Shown here in pieces: positions 33,644 through 43,013 of a stretch of DNA of 64,000 bases. This DNA is from Proteiniphilum sp. (lineage in GTDB: Bacteria; Bacteroidota; Bacteroidia; Bacteroidales; Dysgonomonadaceae). The DNA lies in NCBI GenBank assembly GCA_018433945.1, contig JAHDQF010000015.1, positions 1 to 64,000 on the forward strand. Reading direction: 5' to 3'. How positions within the stretch are numbered: position 1 is the stretch's first letter; every line of letters starts with the position of its first letter. A model generated the notes under the pieces. The model was not told where the DNA came from, did not search any database, and saw only the letters and a list, made by a program, of their open reading frames with translations. Both the position numbers and the translations under genes were made by a program.

Positions 33644-34531
33644 ATGACAAAAGTCAATTTCATGGGTTTGGGAGTAGCCCTGATTACTCCTTTTAACGAT
33701 GACGGATCCGTCGATTGGGGAGCACTCTCCGGAATGATTGAATATCAGGTGTCAAATGGTACCAATTATATCGTGGCGCTGGGCACCACAGCAGAGACAC
33801 CCACTCTTTCGAAACAGGAGAAAGGAGCGGTGGTGCGTTTTATTGTGGAGAAAGTGAATGGCCGTATTCCCGTTGTGATGGGGATGGGAGGAAATAACAC
33901 TGCGGAGCTGGTGAAAGAGCTTCAGTCCGCCGATTTCACGGGAATCAGCGCCGTCTTATCTGTTACGCCCTATTATAACAAACCGACCCAGGAAGGACTT
34001 TTTCAGCATTATTGTGCACTGTCTCAGGCATCACCGCTGCCCATCATCCTCTACAATGTGCCGGGACGTACCGGCGTCAACATGACAGCCGAAACAACGC
34101 TGCGCATCGCACGCCACTGCAGCAATGTGATCGCCGTGAAGGAGGCATCGGGCAATCTGGATCAGATAAAGGCTATTATCGACGGAGCTCCGGAGGGTTT
34201 TCATGTCATATCCGGTGACGATGCATTTACCACCGCCGTGATTGAAAGAGGAGGGATCGGCGTGATCTCAGTAGTTGGAAATGCTTTTCCCAAAGAGATG
34301 TCCCGGCTGGTACACAGTGCCCTCGAAGGAGATGCCGTGAATGCCCGGAATAAAATGGAGCAGGATTTCAGCCGGCTTTTTCAGCTGATCTTCGTGGAGG
34401 GAAATCCGGCAGGAATCAAATGCATCCTTCATCTCAAAGGAATGGTGAAAAATAAACTTCGTCTGCCGCTGGTTCCCGTAAGTGAAAATACACTTCAGGA
34501 GATAAAAAAAGAACTTTCCAGATTCTGTTGA
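33644..34531 (+). CDS. dapA: 4-hydroxy-tetrahydrodipicolinate synthase
   Basis: 295 residues from the ATG at 33644, the normal length; the frame is open to 33482 but the upstream part is not family-like and contains the -7 box. The aldolase barrel shows GVALITPFNDDGSVDW, GTTAETPTLSKQEK (substrate Thr-Thr), YYNKPTQEGLFQHY (catalytic Tyr), LYNVPGRTGVN, and the Schiff-base lysine in AVKEASGNLDQI. It condenses pyruvate with aspartate semialdehyde in lysine and diaminopimelate synthesis. It is monocistronic, divergent from hydG. Confidence 0.95.
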   Translation: MTKVNFMGLGVALITPFNDDGSVDWGALSGMIEYQVSNGTNYIVALGTTAETPTLSKQEKGAVVRFIVEKVNGRIPVVMGMGGNNTAELVKELQSADFTGISAVLSVTPYYNKPTQEGLFQHYCALSQASPLPIILYNVPGRTGVNMTAETTLRIARHCSNVIAVKEASGNLDQIKAIIDGAPEGFHVISGDDAFTTAVIERGGIGVISVVGNAFPKEMSRLVHSALEGDAVNARNKMEQDFSRLFQLIFVEGNPAGIKCILHLKGMVKNKLRLPLVPVSENTLQEIKKELSRFC

Positions 34532-34558
34532 GTAATAACTTTTCACGCTTTCGGGGCG

Positions 34559-34766
34559 CTACGGCATTTTTGTTCTTAATTTTTCAGGGTTTTGCCGACA
34601 GTCCCAAATAGTTATAATAACAATTACCTGTTTCTCTTCATCGATACGATAAACAAGTTTGAAAAGTCGTCTTATAACAAGAGATCTGTAGCTTTGCTTG
34701 AATTCTTTAGAAGTTATAAATCATCTCTAATGACCTTGTAGCCTCCGACGACCAGATTATTCTCAT
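34559..34766 (-). pseudogene. Decayed RelE/ParE-type toxin
   Basis: The start overlaps the antitoxin stop as ATGA (34763-34766) and reads MRIIWSSEATRSLEMIYNF, the usual ParE/RelE N-terminus, then hits a stop at 34707. In another frame the C-terminal end of such a toxin follows: SYRSLVIRRLFKLVYRID and IITIWDCRQNPEKL, stopping at 34559. Compared with intact toxins of about 95-100 residues, roughly 30 central residues are missing and the frame is shifted. The antitoxin gene upstream is intact. Confidence 0.75.
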
Positions 34767-35005
34767 CTTTTATATTTTTCAAACACTTCTTCCGTCGAAA
34801 AGAAAATACCGTTTTGATAGTCTATTTCCGCTTTCTTTACCGAAGCTTTCAATTCTGCTTCTGTCCGCGGAATATTCAAAATGGCATCTGTTTGCTTTAA
34901 AGCGTGATAGAATGCTATTTGTTCTTTTATAATATCTTCATCCTTTTCGTTCAGGAATTCTTTTATAAATTCCAGTTTTGCAGTATTTAATTTTGTTGAT
35001 GTCAT
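34763..35005 (-). CDS. Antitoxin-like protein of a decayed RelE/ParE locus
   Basis: 80 residues, acidic and helical: MTSTKLNTAKLEFIKEFLNE... ending TEEVFEKYKR. The last part (AEIDYQNGIFFSTEEVFEKY) resembles the toxin-wrapping tail of small antitoxins in Bacteroidota RelE/ParE pairs. No clear DNA-binding motif is seen. Its gene is intact and overlaps the wreck of the toxin by four bases. An antitoxin without a toxin may be neutral or may protect against related toxins from mobile elements. Confidence 0.7.
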   Translation of the reverse strand: MTSTKLNTAKLEFIKEFLNEKDEDIIKEQIAFYHALKQTDAILNIPRTEAELKASVKKAEIDYQNGIFFSTEEVFEKYKR

Positions 35006-35088
35006 AGCTTTTCAATTAAAGTTGTAATTCTCTATAAGTTCCTCTCCTGGATTTCGTTCTGTAATTATTATCAGGATACTGTTTTTAC

Positions 35089-35120
35089 TTTGTAAAGATA
35101 TTACTTTTTTTGTACTTTTG
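35089..35120 (+). promoter_or_regulatory. Promoter of the M13 peptidase gene
   Basis: TTTG at 35089-35092, a 20-base spacer, and TACTTTTG at 35113-35120 give a complete Bacteroidota -33/-7 promoter. It lies 88 bases upstream of the ATG at 35209 and argues against starts before about 35127. Confidence 0.7.
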
Positions 35121-35208
35121 TATTTACAGACTAAAATATAAAGTCATTAGGGACCTAAGTGAGCAGAATATTCACTCAAAAATTTGCATGACTAAATATT
35201 CAAAACGT

Positions 35209-37236
35209 ATGAAACGAATTGTATATCTAATCATAACTGTTATGATAACCACAAGTTGTACAGAAAAAAAGACAGCACAGACGGCAGATCGTCTCGATCT
35301 TGCCAATCTCGATACCACCATTGCTCCCGGTGAAAGTTTCTATCAATATGCCACGGGAGGATGGCAGCAAGCCAATCCCATCCCCGACGAATATGCCCGT
35401 TATGGTTCTTTCGACAAGCTGCGCGAAGAGAATCAAAAGCAGATCCAATCGCTGATTGAAGCACTCGGTAAAGAGGAACACCCTATGGGGTCGAACGCGC
35501 AGAAAGTGGGCGATCTATACCGGATGGCGATCGACAGTGTCCGCCTCAATGAGCAGGCAGCCACACCCATCAGGGCACAACTGGAGACGATTGCGGCCGC
35601 AAAAGATAAGCAGGATGTGATCCGCCTCATGGCGCAAATCAGTCGCTATGCCGGCAATCCATTCTTTGGTTTCGCCGTGGGACCGGACGACAAGAACAGC
35701 TCAATGAACATCGTGCACCTCTACCAGTCGGGCATCGGCATGGGCGACCGTGATTACTACCTGCTGGATGATGATCACTCCAGGTCGCTGCGCGAGGCCT
35801 ATATCCGGCTGATGGAGAAACAGTTCCAAAACGCGGGATACGATAAGGATCAGGCAGAGCAGGCAGCATTGAACGTGATGCAAATTGAGACAGCACTGGC
35901 TGAGGCACACATCACCCGTGAGATGCGTCGCATTCCGGAGCTTAACTACCACAAGATGCGGGTCGTTGAACTACCCACTGCGGTGGCCCCGTTTGATTGG
36001 GAGCTTTACTTCACCGAGGTGGGGGCTCCGGGGCTGGACAGCCTGAATGTGTCGCATCCGGCACCAATAAAAGCTGCCATAGAGGTTATTGAGCGGGAGC
36101 CGGTGGAACGATTGCAGGATTACCTGAGCTGGAAAGTGATCAACTCGGCGGCGAGGTATCTGAGCGATGCTTTCGTGGAAGCCAACTTTGAGTTTTACGG
36201 GAAAGCGCTCAGCGGTAGCAAAGAGCTGCAACCACGCTGGCGCAGGGCAATAGATGCCGTAAACGGCGCCATGGGAGAAGCCGTGGGACAACTCTATGTG
36301 GAAAAATATTTCCCGGCCCAGGCCAAAGAGCGGATGCTGAAACTGGTGGACAATCTGAAAACTGCTTTGGGTGAGCGGATAAACCAACTTGATTGGATGA
36401 GCGACGAGACAAAAAGCAAAGCACAGGAAAAACTCGGCACTTTTATCGTGAAGATCGGGTATCCCGATAAGTGGAAAGATTATTCTTCTCTCGAGATCAA
36501 GGGAGACGCTTACTGGCAGAACATGATGCGTGCGTCAGAATTTGAATACGCAGAGATGCTCCGTGAGCTGGGGCAGCCGGTGGATAAGACCAAGTGGTTC
36601 ATGTCGCCGCAGACGGTGAATGCCTACTACAACCCCTCCTCCAACGAGATCTGCTTCCCGGCCGGCATCCTGCAGCCTCCTTTCTTTTACATGAACGGCG
36701 ACGATGCAATCAACTACGGAGGCATCGGTGTGGTGATCGGCCACGAGATGACCCATGGCTTCGACGACCAGGGACGCAAGTACGACAAGGAGGGCAACCT
36801 TAGCGATTGGTGGACAGCCGATGATGCGGCCCGCTTTGAAGCACGTACCAGGGTGCTGGTGGATCATTTTAACGGGATCAGCGTGTTGGACACCGTTCGT
36901 GCCAATGGCTCCTTTACCCTGGGTGAGAACATCGCGGACCAGGGTGGATTGCAGGTCTCCTACCATGCTTTCATGAAGACCGATCAGGCAAAGGGCGGTG
37001 AGGCAATAGATGGTTTCACCCCGGCACAACGCTTCTTCCTGAGCTATGCCCTTCTCTGGGCTGGCAATGTGCGGGATGCGGAGATCCTGCGCCTGACCAA
37101 GGTGGATCCCCACTCGCTGGGCAGATGGCGCGTCGACGGTGCACTGCCCCACGTGGATGCATGGTACGAAGCGTTTCACATCACCTCATCCGATCCGCTC
37201 TGGCTGCCTAAAGAGAAACGGGCTGCCATCTGGTAA
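35209..37236 (+). CDS. M13-family zinc metallopeptidase, lipoprotein
   Basis: 675 residues from the ATG at 35209, chosen because it begins a clear lipoprotein signal, MKRIVYLIITVMITTSC; the frame is open earlier. The neprilysin-type fold starts with GESFYQYATGGWQQANPIP. The zinc site is GHEMTHGFDDQG (first His near residue 512), the third ligand lies in LGENIADQGG, and the conserved VNAYYNPSSNEICFPAGILQPPF precedes it. The C-terminus has DPHSLGRWRVDGALPHVDAWYEAF and ends in W as the family usually does (IW). It is probably a periplasmic or surface oligopeptidase of protein catabolism. Confidence 0.95.
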   Translation: MKRIVYLIITVMITTSCTEKKTAQTADRLDLANLDTTIAPGESFYQYATGGWQQANPIPDEYARYGSFDKLREENQKQIQSLIEALGKEEHPMGSNAQKVGDLYRMAIDSVRLNEQAATPIRAQLETIAAAKDKQDVIRLMAQISRYAGNPFFGFAVGPDDKNSSMNIVHLYQSGIGMGDRDYYLLDDDHSRSLREAYIRLMEKQFQNAGYDKDQAEQAALNVMQIETALAEAHITREMRRIPELNYHKMRVVELPTAVAPFDWELYFTEVGAPGLDSLNVSHPAPIKAAIEVIEREPVERLQDYLSWKVINSAARYLSDAFVEANFEFYGKALSGSKELQPRWRRAIDAVNGAMGEAVGQLYVEKYFPAQAKERMLKLVDNLKTALGERINQLDWMSDETKSKAQEKLGTFIVKIGYPDKWKDYSSLEIKGDAYWQNMMRASEFEYAEMLRELGQPVDKTKWFMSPQTVNAYYNPSSNEICFPAGILQPPFFYMNGDDAINYGGIGVVIGHEMTHGFDDQGRKYDKEGNLSDWWTADDAARFEARTRVLVDHFNGISVLDTVRANGSFTLGENIADQGGLQVSYHAFMKTDQAKGGEAIDGFTPAQRFFLSYALLWAGNVRDAEILRLTKVDPHSLGRWRVDGALPHVDAWYEAFHITSSDPLWLPKEKRAAIW

Positions 37237-37286
37237 ACAAACATCACATCACATCAACGAATCATCACATCAACGAATCAACCGAC

Positions 37287-37901
37287 ATGTTTTCAGGAAT
37301 CGTAGAAGAGGCGGCCACGGTGGTCGCGCTGATCCGGGAGAAGGGCAACCTGCATCTCACGCTTCGCTGCTCATTCACCAATGAGCTGAAGGTAGATCAA
37401 AGCATCTCCCATAACGGGGTCTGCCTCACTGTGGTCTCCATAGAGGGTGACACCTACACCGTGACTGCCATCCGGGAGACGCTGGAACGCTCCAACCTGG
37501 GACTGCTCGAGGTGGGTAGCAAGGTGAACCTGGAGCGCAGCATGCTGATGAATGGTCGTCTCGACGGTCACATCGTGCAGGGACATGTGGATCAGACCGC
37601 TGTCTGCCGCTCAGTGAATGAAGCGGATGGCAGCTGGTACTATACCTTTGCGTATGCTTTCGACAGGGAGATGGCAAAAAAAGGTTATCTGACTGTGGAC
37701 AAGGGCTCAGTGACCGTGAACGGGGTGAGTCTCACTGTGGTTGAGCCTACGGAGAACAGCTTCAAGGTGGCCATCATCCCCTATACATACGAACAAACCA
37801 ACTTCCATCAGATCCGGGAGGGGTCGGTGGTGAACCTGGAGTTCGACATCATCGGCAAGTATATCAGTCGTCTCGTCACATTAGGTCTCCACCCGGCATA
37901 G
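37287..37901 (+). CDS. ribE: Riboflavin synthase, alpha subunit
   Basis: 204 residues with the two lumazine-binding repeats: the first begins MFSGIVEEAATV and has SISHNGVCLTV, the second begins GHIVQGHVDQTA near residue 97 and has SVTVNGVSLTV. It dismutates two 6,7-dimethyl-8-ribityllumazine molecules to riboflavin and the pyrimidinedione. It follows the peptidase gene by 50 bases on the same strand and may share its transcript. Its flavin product is used by the HydB flavoproteins, but no regulatory link is visible; no FMN riboswitch was seen upstream. Confidence 0.95.
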   Translation: MFSGIVEEAATVVALIREKGNLHLTLRCSFTNELKVDQSISHNGVCLTVVSIEGDTYTVTAIRETLERSNLGLLEVGSKVNLERSMLMNGRLDGHIVQGHVDQTAVCRSVNEADGSWYYTFAYAFDREMAKKGYLTVDKGSVTVNGVSLTVVEPTENSFKVAIIPYTYEQTNFHQIREGSVVNLEFDIIGKYISRLVTLGLHPA

Positions 37902-38091
37902 CGACCGGTTGAGAAAGAGGAGTAACCTGTTGCGGGTGAGCCGGAATGAATCGTTTATTATCATTAAACTTTAATCTTTTTAACAACAAGAGCCGGGGGT
38001 TTTGTTGGTGGCATCGTAAAAATATGTCATCTTTGCACTCTGAAACAGTTTAAAAACCAGCTGCCAGGAGCTGGTTCATATATTGAAACAA

Positions 38092-39432
38092 ATGAATAGC
38101 AGGAAAAAAAGGATCTCTGTACTGATCGCTTTTCTAATGATAAACGTTGTCATTTTTGCACAACAAGTGGGCACCAATTCACCTTATAGCCGGTATGGCT
38201 ACGGGTTGCTCCTGAGCCCGGCCCTGGGTGCCTCTGAAGCGATGGGAGGGATCAGTTACGGCTTGCGCCGCAGTCAGCAGGCGAACCCGGGAAACCCTGC
38301 ATCCTACTCCGAGCTTGACTCACTTACCTTTATCTTCGATATGGGGGTATCGGGCCATCTGGCTCATATGGATGATGGCACCAACAAGCGTGATTTTTAC
38401 AATGGCAACCTCGATTATGTGACGATGCAGTTTCCGCTTTTTCATAAGGTGGGTGTCAGCATCGGTCTCTTGCCCTATTCCAAGACAGGATATAACTACG
38501 GGGGTGTACGCTCTCTCTCCAACATTCAATATCTGGAGAGCTATCGCGGTACCGGTGGTTTGAGTCAGGTTTACGCCGGGGCAGCCTGGGAGCTGGCAAA
38601 TAATTTCTCGGCCGGATTCAACCTCTCTTATCTCTTCGGTAGTTTTTCCCACAGCAGCGTGGTGATGCCGGTGACGAGCTCCGCCCTGGTGACAGAGGAG
38701 AAGAACAAGTTCCGACTCCTGAACATCAAGTATGACTTTGGTCTGCAATACCGGCATGAACTTGATAAAGGTCGTTCCGTTACGGTGGGAGCTGTTTATA
38801 CTCCTGCCGTTCACGCGGATGCAGATGTCAATCACACGATACTGCTATATGGCGGTGATCCATATGAAAACCCCTGGCTCTCGCCCTCAGGTGAGATTGC
38901 CAATGATACGATCGAAGGAACCAGTTTTCAGTTGCCACACACTTTTGGTCTGGGGTTCACCTACAGCACCGGTCGTTTGCTGATTGGGCTGGATGGTACC
39001 TACCAGATGTGGAAGGAGGTGGAGTATCCCGGATTGCTCGATGGTCTCACCACGAACGATCGTTTCAATGACGTGATCCGCATCAACACCGGAATGGAAT
39101 ATGTAATAGATCCGCTGAGTCAGAACTTTTTTCACCGAATTCGCTTCAGGGGCGGGGTGTCATACACCAACGCCTATACCAACTTCTCTGTTGTGGACCC
39201 CGAGAGTGGTTTAAGTGCCGGGATGGGCAGTTACAGTGAATATGGGGTGAACGTGGGGTTGGGGTTACCGTTTCGTGACTACATGAGTGGTCATGTCTCC
39301 ATGCTCAACATCGGCTTTGGCTATTCCAGACAGCAGCCAGATGCCAGTTATATGATCAGCCAGGATATGTTTAAGATTTCATTGAATTTGAATATCAACG
39401 AGTTATGGTTCTTCAAACGACAGTTCAACTGA
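38092..39432 (+). CDS. Outer-membrane beta-barrel protein of the lptC block
   Basis: 446 residues from the ATG at 38092; a TTG three codons earlier is open. An N-terminal signal peptide (ISVLIAFLMINVVIFAQQ) precedes NSPYSRYGYGLL, a start typical of a conserved Bacteroidota outer-membrane protein found just before TPR and lptC genes. The rest alternates amphipathic strands ending in the aromatic LNINELWFFKRQFN. I cannot assign a substrate; a FadL-like transport barrel is possible. The upstream 190-base gap has CATCTTTGCACTC near 38028-38040, a near match to a Bacteroidota -7 region. Confidence 0.75.
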   Translation: MNSRKKRISVLIAFLMINVVIFAQQVGTNSPYSRYGYGLLLSPALGASEAMGGISYGLRRSQQANPGNPASYSELDSLTFIFDMGVSGHLAHMDDGTNKRDFYNGNLDYVTMQFPLFHKVGVSIGLLPYSKTGYNYGGVRSLSNIQYLESYRGTGGLSQVYAGAAWELANNFSAGFNLSYLFGSFSHSSVVMPVTSSALVTEEKNKFRLLNIKYDFGLQYRHELDKGRSVTVGAVYTPAVHADADVNHTILLYGGDPYENPWLSPSGEIANDTIEGTSFQLPHTFGLGFTYSTGRLLIGLDGTYQMWKEVEYPGLLDGLTTNDRFNDVIRINTGMEYVIDPLSQNFFHRIRFRGGVSYTNAYTNFSVVDPESGLSAGMGSYSEYGVNVGLGLPFRDYMSGHVSMLNIGFGYSRQQPDASYMISQDMFKISLNLNINELWFFKRQFN

Positions 39433-39546
39433 TGAACCTGTTCTTTCGTAGAGATGGAATTTTTTGGGCAGATTAAACTTTCCTTTTAACATTTTGTCCA
39501 ATTCTCAACGATTGGAAGTAGAAACAACATTAAACAAACAAAGCAT

Positions 39547-40911
39547 ATGAAAAAATTATTGTTATCAGGATTCGCGGCTCTCCTGCTGGTGGCAGGAGCC
39601 AGCGCCCAGGAAGCAGGCTATGATCCGGTGAATGCCCCATTTGGCCACGGAGAAGATAGTATCAGATGCCGGGAGAACCTCAGTCTTATGCAGACAGCTG
39701 CCAAGGCAGAAGCGTATGAGAGTGCTTTGAGACCCTGGAATGAGGCCTATGAGAACTGTCCTGCCTCCAGCAAGAATATTTATATTTACGGTCCACGCAT
39801 CTTCAAAGCTCTTTATGCCGCTGAAACTTCAGAAGCCAGGAAGAAAGAGTATATTGATAAGGTGATGGAGATCTATGACACCCGAATGAAATATTATGGC
39901 GATGAAGATGCCCGGGGAACCATCCTGGCATACAAAACCTACGATTATATGGAGCTGATGGGTGACAATACCGATCAGAAGGTGGTTTACGACTGGCTGG
40001 GTGAAGCGGTGAATGAGATGAAAGATAAGATGTATCCGCTGGATGCCTATTCCTATTACATGGTTGCTTCACTGAGTCAGTACCTCACTGACAATTCAAA
40101 AAAAGATCAGTACATCAGCGACTATTTCAAAGTTGTGGAGTATGTGGATCAGGCCATTGCCAATTACAAGGCAGCCGGCGATCAGTCTAACGCCGATTAC
40201 CTGGGAATGGTGAAAGAGGGTATCGTGAAAGCGTTTGTGGCCAGTGGTGCCGGTGACTGTAAGACCCTCAATGAATATTATGCCGACAAGGTGGAGCCCA
40301 ACAAGTCGGACAAGGAGTTCCTGAACGAGATGCTTGATGCGCTTTCATCGGTGGGATGTTCCGAATCGGATCTCTATTTCACTGCATCGGAGTATCTTTA
40401 TATCCTGGAACCATCTGCCAGTGCTGCACTGGGATTGGCTAACAAGAGCCTGCGTGATAAGGATTACGACACCGCAGTGAAGTATTACAGCGAAGCGGCC
40501 AAACTGGAAACCGATAAGAATAAGTCATCGGACTACATGATGCAGCTTGCCGGTATCTTCTCCAACCAGCGTAACTTTGCCCGTGCCCGTTCGGCTGCCT
40601 ACGAAGCATTGGAGTACAACCCCAATAACGGAGAGGCCTATATCCTGATTGCCCAGCTCTATGCCAGCTCGGCCAACAACATCTTCTCCGAACCGGAAAA
40701 GGCGGGACTGGTCTATTGCGCTGCTGTGGACAAGCTGCAAAAAGCCCGTTCGGTCGATCCCAGCGTGGCCGGAAAAGCCAATAGCCTGATCAACCGTTAT
40801 TCGGCAGGTTATATGGACACCGAGACCGCTTTCATGATGGGTATCAAAGCCGGCGACACGGTCCATATCCCCGGCTGGATCAATGAATCCACTACGGTAC
40901 GTCTGCGATAA
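39547..40911 (+). CDS. Secreted TPR-repeat protein
   Basis: 454 residues with a Sec signal peptide (KKLLLSGFAALLLVAGASAQ). Helical repeats fill most of the protein, and recognisable TPR pairs lie near the C-terminus: DYDTAVKYYSEAAKLE, NFARARSAAYEALEYNPNNGEAYILIAQLY. The tail ends HIPGWINESTTVRLR. Homologues sit in the same place next to lptC in many Bacteroidales, so a role in envelope assembly is plausible but unproven. It is probably periplasmic. Confidence 0.75.
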   Translation: MKKLLLSGFAALLLVAGASAQEAGYDPVNAPFGHGEDSIRCRENLSLMQTAAKAEAYESALRPWNEAYENCPASSKNIYIYGPRIFKALYAAETSEARKKEYIDKVMEIYDTRMKYYGDEDARGTILAYKTYDYMELMGDNTDQKVVYDWLGEAVNEMKDKMYPLDAYSYYMVASLSQYLTDNSKKDQYISDYFKVVEYVDQAIANYKAAGDQSNADYLGMVKEGIVKAFVASGAGDCKTLNEYYADKVEPNKSDKEFLNEMLDALSSVGCSESDLYFTASEYLYILEPSASAALGLANKSLRDKDYDTAVKYYSEAAKLETDKNKSSDYMMQLAGIFSNQRNFARARSAAYEALEYNPNNGEAYILIAQLYASSANNIFSEPEKAGLVYCAAVDKLQKARSVDPSVAGKANSLINRYSAGYMDTETAFMMGIKAGDTVHIPGWINESTTVRLR

Positions 40912-40934
40912 TAACTGAATTACATAGGCGAAAA

Positions 40935-41612
40935 GTGTTGAACAAACAACACAACATACGACTCAAAGAGCACATAACAATCATTGTTGCAATGGTTGTT
41001 ATGTCGCTTTTTTTCGTTTCCTGTCAAGAGAAAGATGAGAATCTGGTGCCTTTTAGCTACGACCCGGAGCAGGTGCCGACTATGATCACCGATTCCGTCA
41101 CCACGTTGATCTCCGACTCCGGCATCACCCGTTACAAGCTGGTGGCGGATGAATGGTGGGTGTTCGAGAAGGCTGCCGATCCCTACTGGTATTTTCCCAA
41201 GGGCATTTATCTGGAGCGATTTACGCCTGACTTCAGCATCGAAGCGACGGTCAAGGCCGACACAGCCTGGTATTACAGCAAAAAAGATCTCTGGAGGTTG
41301 AAAAAGAATGTACATGTGGAGAACATGAAAGGAGAGCTCTTCGACAGTGAAGAGTTGTATTGGGATCAGAAGAACGAAAAGGTTTACTCTGAGAGCTATA
41401 TTGTCATCAAGCGGGGGGTGACCGAGATCAAGGGTTATGGCTTTGAGTCGAATCAGTCGATGACCGACTATCGCATCTTTCGTCCGCATGACGCTAAGCT
41501 TCCTTTCAGCGACCGGCCCGTTACCGATTCGCTCCAGATTCCTGCAGATAGTTCCATGGTGCTCTCTCCGAATAAACCTCAGGAGTTGAACATCAAAGAG
41601 GCGAAACCATGA
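40935..41612 (+). CDS. lptC: LPS export protein LptC
   Basis: 225 residues beginning with GTG at 40935, with a lipoprotein-like signal (ITIIVAMVVMSLFFVSC). The LptC/OstA-type beta-jellyroll shows LERFTPDFSIEATVKADTAWYYSKKDLWRLKKNV and VHVENMKGELFDSEELYWDQKNEKVYSE, followed by ITEIKG-like GVTEIKGYGFESNQSM. LptC relays lipopolysaccharide from LptBFG to LptA across the periplasm. It overlaps the next gene by four bases (ATGA). Confidence 0.85.
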   Translation: MLNKQHNIRLKEHITIIVAMVVMSLFFVSCQEKDENLVPFSYDPEQVPTMITDSVTTLISDSGITRYKLVADEWWVFEKAADPYWYFPKGIYLERFTPDFSIEATVKADTAWYYSKKDLWRLKKNVHVENMKGELFDSEELYWDQKNEKVYSESYIVIKRGVTEIKGYGFESNQSMTDYRIFRPHDAKLPFSDRPVTDSLQIPADSSMVLSPNKPQELNIKEAKP

Positions 41613-42883
41613 CACCCTCTTTGACCATTGTGTGGCTGGTTGTCAGCCTGCTGCTCTCCCTTTTTTTCTCCGGCAGCGAGGTTGTCTATCTCTCTTCCGA
41701 CAAGCTGAAGTATGTGGTGAACAGTCAGCAGCAGAGCCAATGGCAATACCTCTGCAACATGCTGTTTGGACATCCACGGCAGTTCCTGGCTACACTCGTT
41801 GTAGGGAGGGTGATTGCCCTGCTCCTGTTCGTCAGCTTTTCACAGCTGCTGCTGCAACAGCAGACTGACGGTGAGGCGCTTTCTGTTACACAGTTGCTGC
41901 TCTTCTATCTCTCCATCATCGTGATCATTTTGCTTATCAACCAGTTCCTGCCACGGCTGCTGTTTCAACGCCATGCCAATTTCTGGATGAGGCTCTTTAT
42001 GGTGCCTGCTTTCCTCTTCTACATTCTCTTTTATCCACTGGCTCGTTTTTTCATGATATCATCGGAAATCATCTTGCGACTTTTCGGTATCCGCGCTGCC
42101 GATTCCAAAGAGAAAAAGTTTGGTCGCAACGAGCTCGACGCATATGTGAAGCAGAGCATTCATGAGCTTGGCAACGAAGAAGATTTGGATTCTGAGGTGA
42201 AGATCTTCCGTAACGCGCTCGATTTCTCCGGGCTGAAGATCAAGGATTGCATGGTGCCACGGGCTGAGATTGTGGCCGTGAGCCTTGATACCGATATTGA
42301 GACATTGAAAGAGAAATTTATTGAGACAGGGCTCTCCCGAATACTGGTCTTCAAGGAGGATATCGATGATATTGTGGGATACATTCATATCTGGGAGATC
42401 TTCAGTCAGCCGGCCGACTGGACGGCAAGTGTGGCATCCATCTCGTGTGTGCCGGAGAGCATGTCTGCCAGGCAGTTGATGAGTGACCTGATGCAACAGC
42501 ACAAAAGCATTGCCGTGGTGGTGGATGAATTCGGGGGCACCTCCGGCATTGTGACGATGGAGGACCTGGTGGAGGAGATCTTCGGAGAGATTGAGGATGA
42601 GTATGATGTGAATTCCAACTTCATCAAACGGGAGGGAGATAACAGCTTTGTTCTCTCCGGGCGGGTGGAGATTGATCATCTCAATGAGATCTATCACCTT
42701 GGGCTGCCCGAGTCGGATGCCTACTCCACCGTGGCCGGTTACCTGCTTTACCACACGCAACGATTTCCCAAGACCTATGAAACGGTTGTCATTGGTAAAT
42801 ATACTTTTAAAATACTGAAGGTTACGGCACGAAAAATTGAAGTGGTGCGTTTGCAGGTGAGCGAACCAGTGGCGGGGCGTTGA
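41609..42883 (+). CDS. CNNM/CBS-domain membrane protein, hemolysin C/CorC family
   Basis: 424 residues. The N-terminal CNNM (DUF21) domain has about four membrane helices (TIVWLVVSLLLSLFFSGSEVVYLS, VIALLLFVSFSQLLL, LLLFYLSIIVIILLINQFL, and the FYILFYPLARFFM helix). A CBS pair follows (DCMVPRAEIVAVSLDT, SIAVVVDEFGGTSGIVTMEDLVEEIFGEIEDE), and the last 80 residues are the CorC/HlyC domain. Members are linked to Mg2+/Co2+ efflux; the related GldE takes part in gliding in other Bacteroidota. It is translationally coupled to lptC. Confidence 0.9.
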   Translation: MTPSLTIVWLVVSLLLSLFFSGSEVVYLSSDKLKYVVNSQQQSQWQYLCNMLFGHPRQFLATLVVGRVIALLLFVSFSQLLLQQQTDGEALSVTQLLLFYLSIIVIILLINQFLPRLLFQRHANFWMRLFMVPAFLFYILFYPLARFFMISSEIILRLFGIRAADSKEKKFGRNELDAYVKQSIHELGNEEDLDSEVKIFRNALDFSGLKIKDCMVPRAEIVAVSLDTDIETLKEKFIETGLSRILVFKEDIDDIVGYIHIWEIFSQPADWTASVASISCVPESMSARQLMSDLMQQHKSIAVVVDEFGGTSGIVTMEDLVEEIFGEIEDEYDVNSNFIKREGDNSFVLSGRVEIDHLNEIYHLGLPESDAYSTVAGYLLYHTQRFPKTYETVVIGKYTFKILKVTARKIEVVRLQVSEPVAGR

Positions 42884-43013
42884 TTTTTTTTTCAATGCCG
42901 GTCGCCATTCTTTTCCCGAAAAAACGGTATATCTGCTTTATTTTTACTAACTTCGCACCCTTATTTGAATCAGATTACATTATACCTTTTAAACAGCACT
43001 AAAGATTAGTTAA

